Source: Eunapius fragilis (Eukaryota; Porifera; Demospongiae; Spongillida; Spongillidae). Taken from it: a DNA stretch of 64,000 nucleotides. Below are positions 11,301-24,813 of this stretch, in pieces; the first letter of the stretch is position 1, and the number at the start of each line of letters is the position of its first letter. A model generated the notes under the pieces. It was not told where the DNA came from and searched no databases. It was given only the letters and a program-made list of their open reading frames with translations. The stretch lies in contig OY811972.1 in assembly GCA_963681505.1 (NCBI GenBank), positions 1 to 64,000 on the forward strand, written 5' to 3'. The position numbers and the translations under genes were made by a program.

Positions 11301-13182
11301 TTGGTAAACCCATACCAAAGCAGGTATCCTCGGGGTGGCATTTAAAACAGATTGAGGAATGGTTACTGCTATCGTCCATGTGTGCAGTGGTTTGCTCATA
11401 TTGCATGTCTCATCAACACCTCGATGCTAAGATAGTCATTATTTCCCATAGAGATGTATGGGTGGTTTCCCATAGGAATGTATGGGTGGGAACCTACATT
11501 TGAATCGCTTGGTTAACCCATACCGAAGCAGGTATGCTCGGGGTGGCATTTAAAACAGATAAAGGAATGGTTACTGCTATCTTCCATGTGCGCAAAAGTT
11601 TCCCATAGAAATGTATGGGTGGGAACCTACTTTTGAATCGCTTGGTTAACCCATACCAAAGCTGGTATGCTCGGGGTGGCATTTAAACCAGATAAAGGAA
11701 TGGTTACTGCTATCTTCCATGAGTGCAGTGGTTTGCTCTTATTGCATGTCTCGTCAACACCTCGATGCTAAGATAGTCAAAAATTTCCCATAGAAATGCA
11801 TGGGTGGGAACCTACTTTTGAATCGCTTGGTAAACCCATACCAAAGCTGGTATGCTCGGGGAGGCATTTAAAACAGATAGAGGAATGGTTACAGCTATCT
11901 TCCATGTGTGCAGTGGTTTACTCATATTGCATGTCTCATCAACACCTCAATGCTAAGATAGTCAATATTTCCCATAGAGATGTATGGGTGGTTTCCCATA
12001 GGAATGTATGGGTGGGAACCTACTTTTGAGTCGCTTGGTTAACCCATACCAAAGCAGGTATCCTCGGGGTGGCATTTAAAACAGATAAAGGAATGGTTAC
12101 TGCTATCTTCCATGTGTGCAGTGGTTTGCTCCTATTGCATGTCTCATCAACACCTCGATGCTAAGATAGTCAAAAATTTCCCATAGAAATGTATGGGTGG
12201 GAACCTACTTTTGAATCGCTTGGTAAGCCCATACCAAAGCAGGTATCCTCGGGGTGGCATTTAAAACAGATAGAGAAATGGTTACTGCTATCTTCCATGT
12301 GTGCAGTGGTTTGCTCATATTGCATGTCTCATCAACACCTCGATTCTAAGATAGTCAATATTTCCCATAGAGATGTATGGGTGGTTTCCCATAGGAATGT
12401 ATGGGTGGGAACCTACTTTTGAGTCGCTTGGTTAACCCATACCAAAGCAGGTATCCTCGGGGTGGCATTTAAAACAGATAAAGGAATGGTTACTGCTATC
12501 TTCCATGTGTGCAGTGGTTTGCTCCTATTGCATGTCTCATCAACACCTCGATGCTAAGATAGTCAAAAATTTCCCATAGAAATGTATGGGTGGGAACCTA
12601 CTTTTGAATCGCTTGGTAAGCCCATACCAAAGCAGGTATCCTCGGGGTGGCATTTAAAACAGATAGAGAAATGGTTACTGCTACCTTCCATGTGTGCAGT
12701 GGTTTGCTCATATTGCATGTCTCATCAACACCTCGATTCTAAGATAGTCAATATTTCCCATAGAGATGTATGGGTGGTTTCCCATAGGATTGTATGGGTG
12801 GGAACCTACTTTTGAATCGCTTGGTAAACCCATACCAAAGCAGGTATCCTCGGGGTGGCATTTAAAACAGATTGAGGAATGGTTACTGCTATCATCCATG
12901 TGTGCAGTGGTTTGCTCATATTGCATGTCTCATCAACACCTCGATGCTAAGATAGTCAAAAATTTCCCATAGAAATGTATGGGTGGGAACCTTCTTTTGA
13001 ATCGCTTGGGTAACCCATACCGAAGCAGGTAAGCTCGGGGTGGCATTTAAAACAGATAGAGGAATGGTTACTGCTATCTTCCATGTGCGCAGTGGTTTGC
13101 TCATATTGCATGCCTCATCAACACCTCGATGCTAAAATAGTCAATATTTCACATAGAGATGTATGGGTGGTTTCCCATAGGA
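8346..13182. repeat. Domain 1 HOR block, copy 3 (25 units, 4837 bp)
   Basis: Its unit order and private variants match block 1 at offsets of 8267 bp at the left, falling to 8264 bp after the indel cluster of block 1. The match continues past the block boundary: about 3.1-5.6 kb and 11.4-13.9 kb look virtually identical by eye, including rare bases such as AACCTTCTTTTG and TTTCACATAGAG. This implies a recent duplication of at least one block of about 8.26 kb. Confidence 0.88.
11796..12974. repeat. Three 393-bp dimers in block 3
   Basis: Unit starts at 11796, 12004, 12189, 12397, 12582 and 12790 correspond to 3532-4710 at an offset of 8264 bp, including the rare CTACCTTCC variant in the last dimer. 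Confidence 0.86.
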
Positions 13183-16100
13183 ATGTATGGGTGGGAACCT
13201 ACTTTTGAATTGCTTGGGTAACCCATACCGAAGCAGGTATGCTCGTGGTGGCATTTAAAACAGACAGAGGAATGGTTACTGCTATCTTCCATGTGTGCAG
13301 TGGTTTGCTCATACTGCATGTCTCATCAACACCTCGATTCTAAGATAGTCAATATTTCCCATTGAGATGTATGGATGGTTTCCCATAGGAATGTATGGGT
13401 GGGAACCTACTTTTGAATCGCTTGGTAAACCCATACCAAAGCAGGTATCCTGTGGGTGGCAATTAAAACAGATAGAGGAATGGTTACTGCTATCTTCCAT
13501 GTGCGCAGTGGTTTGCTCATATTGCATGCCTCATCAACACCTCGATGCTAAAATAGTCAATATTTCCCATAGAGATGTATGGGTGGTTTCCCATAGGAAT
13601 GTATGGGTGGGAACCTACATTTGAATCGCTTGGTTAACCCATACCGAAGCAGGTATGCTCGGGGTGGCATTTAAAACAGATAAAGGAATGGTTACTGCTA
13701 TCTTCCATGTGCGCAAAAGTTTCCCATAGAAATGTATGGGTGGGAACCTACTTTTGAATCGCTTGGTTAACCCATACCAAAGCTGGTATGCTCGGGGTGG
13801 CATTTAAACCAGATAAAGGAATGGTTACTGCTATCTTCCATGAGTGCAGTGGTTTGCTCTTATTGCATGTCTCGTCAACACCTCAATGCTAAGATAGTCA
13901 TTATTTCCCATTGAGATGTATGGGTGGTTTCCCATAGGAATGTATGGGTGGGAACCTACTGTTGAATCGCTTGGTTAACCCATACCAAAGCAGGTATCCT
14001 CGGGGTGGCATATAAAACAGATAAAGGAATGGTTACTGCTATCTTCCATGTGTGCAGTGGTTTGCTCCTATTGCATGTCTCATCAACACCTCGATGCTAA
14101 GATAGTCAAAAATATCCCATAGAAATGTATGGGTGGGAACCTACTTTTGAATCGCTTGGTAAACCCATACCAAAGCAGGTATCCTCGGGGTGGCATTTAA
14201 AACAGATAGAGAAATGGATACTGCTATCTTCCATGTGTGCAGTGGTTTGCTCATATTGCATGTCTCATCAACACCTCGATTCTAAGAAAGTCAATATTTC
14301 CCATAGAGATGTATGGATGGTTTCCCATAGGAATGTATGGGTGGGAACCTACTTTTGAATCGCTTGGTAAACCCATACCAAAGCAGGTATCCTGTGGGTG
14401 GCAATTAAAACAGATAGAGGAATGGTTACTGCTATCTTCCATGTGTGCAGTGGTTTGCTCATATTGCATGCCTCATCAACACCTCGATGCTAAAATAGTC
14501 AATATTTCCCATAGAGATGTATGGGTGGTTTCCCATAGGAATGTATGGGTGGGAACCTACATTTGAATCGCTTGGTTAACCCATACCGAAGCAGGTATGC
14601 TCGGGGTGGCATTTAAAACAGATAAAGGAATGGTTACTGCTATCTTCCATGTGCGCAAAAGTTTCCCATAGAAATGTATGGGTGGGAACCTACTTTTGAA
14701 TCGCTTGGTTAACCCATACCAAAGCTGGTATGCTCGGGGTGGCATTTAAACCAGATAAAGGAATGGTTACTGCTATCTTCCATGAGTGCAGTGGTTTGCT
14801 CTTATTGCATGTCTCGTCAACACCTCAATGCTAAGATAGTCATTATTTCCCATAGAGATGTATGGGTGGTTTCCCATAGGAATGTATGGGTGGGAACCTA
14901 CTGTTGAATCGCTTGGTTAACCCATACCAAAGCAGGTATCCTCGGGGTGGCATATAAAACAGATAAAGGAATGGTTACTGCTATCTTCCATGTGTGCAGT
15001 GGTTTGCTCCTATTGCATGTCTCATCAACACCTCGATGCTAAGATAGTCAAAAATATCCCATAGAAATGTATGGGTGGGAACCTACTTTTGAATCGCTTG
15101 GTAAACCCATACCAAAGCAGGTATCCTCGGGGTGGCATTTAAAACAGATAGAGAAATGGATACTGCTATCTTCCATGTGTGCAGTGGTTTGCTCATATTG
15201 CATGTCTCATCAACACCTCGATTCTAAGAAAGTCAATATTTCCCATAGAGATGTATGGGTGGTTTCCCATAGGAATGTATGGGTGGGAACCTACATTTGA
15301 ATCGCTTGGTTAACCCATACCAAAGCAGGTATCCTCGGGGTGGCATTTAAAACAGATAAAGGAATGGTTACTGCTATCTTCCATGTGTGCAAAAGTTTCC
15401 CATAGAAATGTATGGGTGGGAACCTACTTTTGAATCGCTTGGGTAACCCATACCGAAGCAGGTATGCTCGTGGTGGCATTTAAAACAGATAAAGGAATGG
15501 TTACTGCTATCTTCCATGTGTGCAGTGGTTTGCTCATACTGCATGTCTCATCAACACCTCGATTCTAAGATAGTCAATATTTCCCATAGAGATGTATGGA
15601 TGGTTTCCCATAGGAATGTATGGGTGGGAACCTACTTTTGAATCGCTTGGTAAATCCATACCAAAGCAGGTATCCTGTGGGTGGCAATTAAAACAGACAG
15701 AGGAATGGTTACTGCTATCTTCCATGTGCGCAGTGGTTTGCTCATATTGCATGCCTCATCAACACCTCGATGCTAAAATAGTCAATATTTCCCATAGAGA
15801 TGTATGGGTGGTTTCCCATAGGAATGTATGGGTGGGAACCTACTTTTGAATCGCTTGGGTAACCCATACCGAAGCAGGTATGCTCGGCGTGGCATTTGAA
15901 ACAGATAGAGGAATGGTTACTGCTATCTTCCATGTGTGCAGTGGTTTGCTCATATTGCATGTCTCATCAACACCTCGATTCTAAGATAGTCAATATTTCC
16001 CATAGAGATGTATGGGTGGTTTCCCATAGGATTGTATGGGTGGGAACCTACTTTTGAATCGCTTGGTAAACCCATACCAAAGCAGGTATCCTCGGGGTGG

Positions 16101-16216
16101 CATTTAAAACAGATTGAGGAATGGTTACTGCTATCATCCATGTGTGCAGTGGTTTGCTCATATTGCATGTCTCATCAACACCTCGATGCTAAGATAGTCA
16201 AAAATTTCCCATAGAA
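13183..16216. repeat. Domain 1 HOR block, copy 4 (16 units, 3034 bp, hybrid end)
   Basis: The block opens like the others (208, 208, 133, 208, 185) but then repeats a five-unit segment. It closes with units matching about 9.5-10.4 kb at an offset of 5779 bp. The last domain 1-type unit (16032-16216, with GATTGAGGAATGG) is followed directly by domain 2 units. It is the only block not followed by another domain 1 block. Confidence 0.85.
13391..15274. repeat. Two tandem copies of a 942-bp pentamer
   Basis: Bases 13391-14332 and 14333-15274 each consist of units 208, 133, 208, 185, 208 and share the variants AAAAATATCCCATAG, GAAATGGATACTGC and CTAAGAAAGTC, the last three in the final part of each copy. 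The equivalent pentamer is present once in earlier blocks, for example 287-1228. This is a local tandem duplication restricted to the fourth block. Confidence 0.88.
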
Positions 16217-17312
16217 ATGTATAGGTGGGAACCTACTTTTGAATCGCATGGTAAACCCATACCAAAGCAGGTATCCTCGGGGTGGCATTTAAAACAGATA
16301 GAGGAATGGTTACTGCTATCTTCCATGTGTGCAGTGGTTTGCTCATATTGCATGTCTCATCAACACCTCGATGCTAAGATAGTCAAAAATCTCCCATAGA
16401 AATGTATGGGTGGGAACCTACTTTTGAATCGCTTGGTAAACCCATACCAAAGCAGGTATCCTCGGGGTGGCATTTAAAACAGATAGAGGAATGGTTACTG
16501 CTATCTTCCATGTGTGCAGTGGTTTGCTCATATTGCATGTCTCATCAACACCTCGATGCTAAATAGTCAAAAATTTCCCATAGAAATGTATGGGTGGGAA
16601 CCTACTTTTGAATCGCTTGGTAAACCCATACCAAAGCAGGTATCCTCGGGGTGGCATTTAAAACAGATAGAGGAATGGTTACTGCTATCTTCCATGTGTG
16701 CAGTGGTTTGCTAATATTGCATGTCTCATCAACAGCTCGATGCTAAGATAGTCAAAAATTTCCCATAGAAATGTATGGGTGGGAACCTACTTTTGAATCG
16801 CTTGGTAAACCGATACCGAAGCAGGTATCCTCGGGGTGGCATTACAAAGAGATAGAGGAGTGGTTACTGCTATCTTCCATGTGTCCAGTGGTTTGCTCAT
16901 ATTGCATGCCTCATTAACACCTCGATGCTAAGATAGGCAATATTTCCTATTGAGATGTGTCGGTGGTTTCCCATAGGAATGTATGGGTGGGAACCTACTT
17001 TTGAATCGCTTGGGTAACCCATACAGAAGCAGGTATGCTCGGGGTGGCATTTAAAACAGATAGAGGAATGGTTACTGCTATCTTACATGTGTGCAGTGGT
17101 TTGCTCATATTGCATGTCTCATCAACACCTCGATGCTAAGATAGTCAATATTTCCCATACAGATGTATGGATGGTTTCCCATAAAAATGTATGGGTGGGA
17201 ACCTACTTTTGAATCGCTTGGTAAACCCATACCAAAGCAGGTTTCCTCGGGGTGGCATTTAAAACAGATAGAGGAATGGTTACTGCTATCTTCCATGTGT
17301 GCAGTGGTTTGC

Positions 17313-20300
17313 TCATATTGCATGCCTCATCAACACCTCGATGCTAAGATAGTCAATATTTCCCATTGAGATGTATGGGTGGTTTCCCATAGGAATGTAT
17401 GGGTGGGAACCTACTTTTGAATCGCTTGGGTAACCCATACCGAAGCAGGAATGCTCGGGGTGGCATTTAAAACAGATAGAGGAATGGTTACTGCTATTTT
17501 CCATGTGTGCAGTGGTTTGCTCATATTGCATGTCTCATCAACACCTCGATGCTAAGATAGTCAAAAATTTCCCATAGAAATGTATGGGTGGGAACCTACT
17601 TTTGAATCGCTTGGTAAACCCATACCAAAGCAGGCATCCTCGGGGTGGCATTTAAAACAGATAGAGGAATGGTTACTGCTATCTTCCATGTGTGCAGTGG
17701 TTTGCTCATATTGCATGTCTCATCAACACCTCGATGCTAAGAGAGTCAAAAATTTCCCATAGAAATGTATGGGTGGGAACCTACTTTTGAATCGCTTGGT
17801 AAACCAATACCAAAGAAGGTATCCTCGGGGTGGCATTTAAAACAGATAGAGGAATGGTTACTGCTATCTTCAATGTGTGCAGTGGTTTGCTCATATTGCA
17901 TGTCTCATCAACACCTCGATGCTAAGATAGTCAAAAATCTCCCATAGAAATGTATGGGTGGGAACATACTTTTGAATCGCTTGGTAAACCCATACCAAAG
18001 CAGGTATCCTCGGGGTGGCATTTAAAACAGATAGAGGAATGGTTACTGCTATCTTCCATGTGTGCAGTGGTTTGCTCATATTGCATGTCTCATCAACACC
18101 TCGATGCTAAATAGTCAAAAATTTCCCATAGAAATGTATGGGTGGGAACCTACTTTTGAATCGCTTGGTAAACCCATACCAAAGCAGGTATCCTCGGGGT
18201 GGCATTTAAAACAGATAGAGGAATGGTTACTGCTATCTTCCATGTGTGCAGTGGTTTGCTCATATTGCATGTCTCATCAACAGCTCGATGCTAAGATAGT
18301 CAAAAATTTCCCATAGAAATGTATGGGTGGGAACCTACTTTTGAATCGCTTGGTAAACCCATACCAAAGTAGGTATCCTCGGGGTGGCATTACAAAGAGA
18401 TAGAGGAGTGGTTACTGCTATCTTCCATGTGTCCAGTGGTTTGCTCATATTGCATGCCTCATCAACACCTCGATGCTAAGATAGTCAATATTTCCCATTG
18501 AGATGTATGGGTGGTTTCCCATAGGAATGTATGGGTGGGAACCTACTTTTGAATCGCTTGGGTAACCCATACCGAAGCAGGAATGCTCGGGGTGGCATTT
18601 AAAACAGATAGAGGAATGGTTACTGCTATCTTCCATGTGTGCAGTGGTTTGCTCATATTGCATGTCTCATCAACACCTCGATGCTAAGATAGTCAAAAAT
18701 TTCCCATAGAAATGTATGGGTGGGAACCTACTTTTGAATCGTTTGGTAAACCCATACCAAAGCAGGTATGTTCGGGGTGGCATTTAAAATAGATAGAGGA
18801 ATGGTTACTGCTATCTTCCATGTGTGCAGTGGTTTGCTCATATTGCATGTCTCATCAACACCTCGATGCTAAATAGTCAAAAATTTCCCATAGAAATGTA
18901 TGGGTGGAAACCTACTTTTGAATCGCTTGGCAAACCCATACCAAAGCAGGTATCCTCGGGGTGGCATTTAAAACAGATAGAGGAATGGTTACTGCTATCA
19001 TCCATGTGTGCAGTGGTTTGCTCATATTGTATGTCTCATCAACACCTCGATGCTAAGATAGTGAAAAATTTCCCATAGAAATGTATGGGTGGGAACCTAC
19101 TTTTGAATCGCTTGGTAAACCCATACCAAAGCAGGTATCCTCGGGGTGGCATTAAAAAGAGATAGAGGAGTGGTTACTGCTATCTTCCATGTGTCCAGTG
19201 GTTTGCTCATATTGCATGCCTGATCAACACCTCGATGCTAAGATAGTCAATATTTCCCATTGAGATGTATGGGTGGTTTCCCATAGGAATGTATGGGTGG
19301 GAACCTACTTTTGAATCGCTTGGGTAACCCATACCGAAGCAGGTATGCTCGGGGTGGCATATAAAACAGATAGAGGAATGGTTACTGCTATTTTCCATGA
19401 GTGCAGTGGTTTGCTCATATTGCATCTCTCTTCAACACCTCGATGCTAAGATAGTCAAAAATTTCCAATAGAAATGTATGGGTGGGAACCTACTTTTGAA
19501 TCGCTTGGTAAACCCATACCAAAGCAGGTATCCTCGGGGTGGCATTAAAAAGAGATAGAGGAGTGGTTACTGCTATCTTCCATGTGTCCAGTGGTTTGCT
19601 CATATTGCATGCCTGATCAACACCTCGATGCTAAGATAGTCAATATTTCCCATTGAGATGTATGGGTGGTTTCCCATAGGAATGTATGGGTGGGAACCTA
19701 CTTTTGAATCGCTTGGGTAACCCATACCGAAACAGGTATGCTCGGGGTGGCATTTAAAACAGATAGAGGAATGGTTACTGCTATCTTCCATGTGTGCAGT
19801 GGTTTGCTCATATTGCATGTCTCATCAACACCTCGATGCTAAGATAGTCAAAAATTTCCCATAGAAATGTATGGGTGGGAACCTACTTTTGAATCGCTTG
19901 GTAAACCCATACCGAAGCAGGTATGCTCGGGGTGGCATTTAAAACAGATAGAGGAATGGTTACTGCTATCTTCCATGTGTGCAGTGGTTTGCTCATATTG
20001 CATGTCTTATCAACACCTCGATGCTAAGATAGTCAAAAATTTCCCATAGAAATGTATGGGTGGGAACCTACTTTTGAATGGTTTGGTAAACCCATACCAA
20101 AGCAGGTATCCTCGGGGTGGCATTAAAAAGAGATAGAGGAGTGGTTACTGCTATCTTCCATGTGTGCAGTGGTTTGCTCATATTGCATGCCTCATCAACA
20201 CCTCGATGCTAAGATAGTCAAAAATCTCCCATAGAAATGTATGGGTGGGAACCTACTTTTGAATTGCTTGGTAAACCCATACCAAAGCAGGTATGCTCGG

Positions 20301-22085
20301 GGTGGCATTTAAAACAGATAGAGGAATGGTTACTGCTATCTTCCATGTGTGCAGTGGTTTGCTCATATTGCATGTCTTATCAACACCTCGATGCTAAAAT
20401 AGTCAAAAATTTCCCATAGAAATGTATGGGTGGGAACCTACTTTTGAATCGATTGGTAAACCCATACCAAAGCAGGTATCCTCGGGGTGGCATTAAAAAG
20501 AGATAGAGGAGTGGTTACTGCTATCTTCCATGTGTGCAGTGGTTTGCTCATATTGCATGCCTCATCAACACCTCGATGCTAAGATAGTCAAAAATCTCCC
20601 ATAGAAATGTATGGGTGGGAACCTACTTTTGAATTGCTTGGTAAACCCATACCAAAGCAGGTATCCTCGGGGTGGCATTCAAAACAGATAGAGGAGTGGT
20701 TTCTGCTATCTTCCATGTGTGCAGTGGTTTGCTCATATTGCATGCCTCATCAACACCTCGATGCTAAGATAGTCAATATTTCCCATTGAGATGTATGGGT
20801 GGTTTCCCATAGGAATGTATGGGTGGGAACCTACTTTTGAATCGCTTGGGTAACCCATACCGAAGCAGGAATGCTCGGGGTGGCATTTAAAACAGATAGA
20901 GGAATGGTTACTGCTATTTTCCATGTGTGCAGTGGTTTGCTCATATTGCATGTCTCATCAACACCTCGATGCTAAGATAGTCAAAAATTTCCCATAGAAA
21001 TGTATGGGTGGGAACCTACTTTTGAATCGCTTGGTAAACCCATACCAAAGCAGGCATCCTCGGGGTGGCATTTAAAACAGATAGAGGAATGGTTACTGCT
21101 ATCTTCCATGTGTGCTGTGGTTTGCTCATATTGCATGTCTCATCAACACCTCGATGCTAAGATAGTCAAAAATTTCCCATAGAAATGTATGGGTGGGAAC
21201 CTACTTTTGAATCGCTTGGTAAACCAATACCAAAGAAGGTATCCTCGGGGTGGCATTTAAAACAGATAGAGGAATGGTTACTGCTATCTTCAATGTGTGC
21301 AGTGGTTTGCTCATATTGCATGTCTCATCAAATCCTCGATGCTAAGATAGTCAAAAATCTCCCATAGAAATGTATGGGTGGGAACCTACTTTTGAATCGC
21401 TTGGTAAACCCATACCAAAGCAGGCATCCTCGGGGTGGCATTTAAAACAGATAGAGGAATGGTTACTGCTATCTTCCATGTGTGCAGTGGTTTGCTCATA
21501 TTGCATGTCTCATCAACACCTCGATGCTAAATAGTCAAAAATTTCCCATAGAAATGTATGGGTGGGAACCTACTTTTGAATCGCTTGGTAAACCCATACC
21601 AAAGCAGGTATCCTCGGGGTGGCATTTAAAACAGATAGAGGAATGGTTACTGCTATCTTCCATGTGTGCAGTGGTTTGCTCATATCGCATGTCTCATCAA
21701 CAGCTCGATGCTAAGATAGTCAAAAATTTCCCATAGAAATGTATGGGTGGGAACCTACTTTTGAATCGCTTGGTAAACCCATACCAAAGTAGGTATCCTC
21801 GGGGTGGCATTACAAAGAGATAGAGGAGTGGTTACTGCTATCTTCCATGTGTCCAGTGGTTTGCTCATATTGCATGCCTCATCAACACCTCGATGCTAAG
21901 ATAGTCAATATTTCCCATTGAGATGTATGGGTGGTTTCCCATAGGAATGTATGGGTGGGAACCTACTTTTGAATCGCTTGGGTAACCCATACCGAAGCAG
22001 GAATGCTCGGGGTGGCATTTAAAACAGATAGAGGAATGGTTACTGCTATCTTCCATGTGTGCAGTGGTTTGCTCATATTGCATGT
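17313..22085. repeat. Duplicated 1.36-kb segments at 3420-bp offset
   Basis: Bases of about 17313-18665 reappear at about 20733-22085. The shared run includes a unit with CAGGCATCCTCGG, the rare AAACCAATACCAAAGAAGG unit (17765 and 21185), a one-base-short unit with GATGCTAAATAGTC (18134 and 21554 junctions) and CATCAACAGCTCG. Between the copies lie 185-bp and 208-bp units with CATTAAAAAGAGATAG and CATGCCTGATCAAC variants. The edges are set by eye and could shift by a unit. Confidence 0.82.
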
Positions 22086-22894
22086 CTTATCAACACCTCG
22101 ATGCTAAGATAGTCAAAAATTTCCCATAGAAATGTATGGGTGGGAACCTACTTTTGAATCGCTTGGTAAACCCATACCGAAGCAGGTATGCTCGGGGTGG
22201 CATTTAAAACAGATAGAGGAATGGTTACTGCTATCTTCCATGTGTGCAGTGGTTTGCTCATATTGCATGTCTTATCAACACCTCGATGCTAAGATAGTCA
22301 AAAATTTCCCATAGAAATGTATGGGTGGGAACCTACTTTTGAATGGTTTGGTAAACCCATACCAAAGCAGGTATCCTCGGGGTGGCATTAAAAAGAGATA
22401 GAGGAGTGGTTACTGCTATCTTCCATGTGTGCAGTGGTTTGCTCATATTGCATGCCTCATCAACACCTCGATGCTAAGATAGTCAATATTTCCCATAGAG
22501 ATGTATGGGTGGTTTCCCATAGGAATGCATGGGTGGGAACCTACTTTTGAATCGCTTGGGTAACCCATACCGAAGCAGGTATGCTCGGGGTGGCATTTAA
22601 AACAGATAGAGGAATGGTTACTGCTATCTTCCATGTGTGCAGTGGTTTGCTCATATTGCATGTCTTATCAACACCTCGATGCTAAAATAGTCAAAAATTT
22701 CCCATAGAAATGTATGGGTGGGAACCTACTTTTGAATCGATTGGTAAACCCATACCAAAGCAGGTATCCTCGGGGTGGCATTAAAAAGAGATAGAGGAGT
22801 GGTTACTGCTATCTTCCATGTGTGCAGTGGTTTGCTCATATTGCATGCCTCATCAACACCTCGATGCTAAGATAGTCAAAAATCTCCCATAGAA

Positions 22895-24073
22895 ATGTAT
22901 GGGTGGGAACCTACTTTTGAATTGCTTGGTAAACCCATACCAAAGCAGGTATCCTCGGGGTGGCATTCAAAACAGATAGAGGAGTGGTTTCTGCTATCTT
23001 CCATGTGTGCAGTGGTTTGCTCATATTGCATGCCTCATCAACACCTCGATGCTAAGATAGTCAATATTTCCCATAGAGATGTATGGGTGGTTTCCCATAG
23101 GAATGTTTGGGTGGGAACCTACTTTTGAATCGCTTGGGTAACCCATACCGAAGCAGGTATGCTCGGGGTGGCATTTAAAACAGATAGAGGAATGGTTACT
23201 GCTATCTTCCATGTGTGCAGTGGTTTGCTGATATTGCATGTCTCATCAACACCTCGATGCTAAGATAGTCAAAAATCTCCCATAGAAATGTATGGGTGGA
23301 AACCTACTTTTGAATTGCTTGGTAAACCCATACCAAAGCAGGTATCCTCGGGGTGGCATTCAAAACAGATAGAGGAGTGGTTTCTGCTATCTTCCATGTG
23401 TGCAGTGGTTTGCTCATATTGCATGCCTCATCAACACCTCGATGCTAAGATAGTCAATATTTCCCATAGAGATGTATGGGTGGTTTCCCATAGGAATGTT
23501 TGGGTGGGAACCTACTTTTGAATCGCTTGGGTAACCCATACCGAAGCAGGTATGCTCGGGGTGGCATTTAAAACAGATAGAGGAATGGTTACTGCTATCT
23601 TCCATGTGTGCAGTGGTTTGCTGATATTGCATGTCTCATCAACACCTCGATGCTAAGATAGTCAAAAATCTCCCATAGAAATGTATGGGTGGAAACCTAC
23701 TTTTGAATTGCTTGGTAAACCCATACCAAAGCAGGTATCCTCGGGGTGGCATTTAAAACAGATAGAGGAATGGTTACGGCTATCTTCCATGTGTGTAGTG
23801 GTTTGCTCATATTGCATGCCTCATCAACACCTCGATGCTCAGATTGTCTATATTTCCCATAGAGATGTATGGGTGGTTTCCCATTGGAATGTATGGGTGG
23901 GAACCTACTTTTGAATCGCTTGGGTAACCCATACCGAAGCAGATATGCTCGGGGTGGCATTTAAAACAAATAGAGGAATGGTTACTGCTATCTTCCATGT
24001 GTGCAGTGGTTTGCTCATATTGCATGTCTCATCAACACCTCGATGCTAAGATAGTCAAAAATTTCCCATAGAA
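22895..24073. repeat. Three 393-bp dimers in domain 2
   Basis: Unit starts are 22895, 23103, 23288, 23496, 23681 and 23889. The first two dimers share CATTCAAAACAGATAGAGG, GGTTTCTGC and GAATGTTTGGG and are nearly the same sequence. The third has GGTTACGGCTATC and leads into a heptamer-like run. The later homologous region at 27679 has one dimer fewer. Confidence 0.86.
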
Positions 24074-24813
24074 ATGTATGGGTGGAAACCTACTTTTGAA
24101 TCGCTTGGTAAACCCATACCAAAGCTGGTATCCTCAGGGTGGCATTTAAAACAGATAGAGGAATGGTTACTGCCATCTTCCATGTGTGCAGTTGTTTGCT
24201 CATACTGCATGTCTCATCAACACCTCGATGCTAAGATAGTCAAAAATTTCCCATAGAAATGTATGGGTGGGAATCTACATTTGAATCGCTTGGGTAACCC
24301 ATACCGAAGCAGGTATGCTCGGGGTGGCATTTAAAACAGATAGAGGAATGGTTACTGCTATCTTCCATGTGTGCAGTGGTTTGCTCATATTGCATGTCTC
24401 ATAAACACCTCGATGCTAAGATAGTCAAAAATTTCCCATAGAAATGTATGGGTGGGAACCTACTTTTGAATCGCTTGGGTAACCCATACCGAAGCAGGTA
24501 TGCTCGGGGTGGCATTTAAAACAGATAGAGGAATGGTTACTGCTATCTTCCATGTGTCCAGTGGTTTGCTCATATTGCATGTCTCATCAACACCTCGATG
24601 CTAAGATAGTCAAAAAATTCAGATAGAAATGTATGGGCGGGAACCTACTTTTGAATCGCTTGGGTAACCCATATAGAAGCAGGTATGCTCGGGGTGGCAT
24701 TTAAAACAGATAGAGGAATGGTTACTGCTATCTTCAATGTGTGCAGTGGTTTGCTCATATTGCATGTCTCATCAACACCTCGATGCTAAGATAGTCAAAA
24801 AATTCAGATAGAA

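Larger units (their letters stand above)
1..16216. repeat. Domain 1: array rich in 208-bp units with a large higher-order repeat
   Basis: This domain has 84 complete units: 53 of the 208-bp class, 19 of the 185-bp class and 12 of the 133-bp class. The 133-bp class occurs nowhere else. Diagnostic variants include ATCCTGTGGGTGGCAATT, GCTCGGCGTGGC, AACCTACATTTGAATCG, GTGCGCAAAAG and GATTGAGGAATGG. Large blocks repeat at offsets of about 4840, 3427 and 8264-8267 bp, so it is a higher-order array rather than a simple monomer ladder. It passes into domain 2 within one unit at about 16.2 kb, with no foreign sequence at the junction. Confidence 0.93.
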
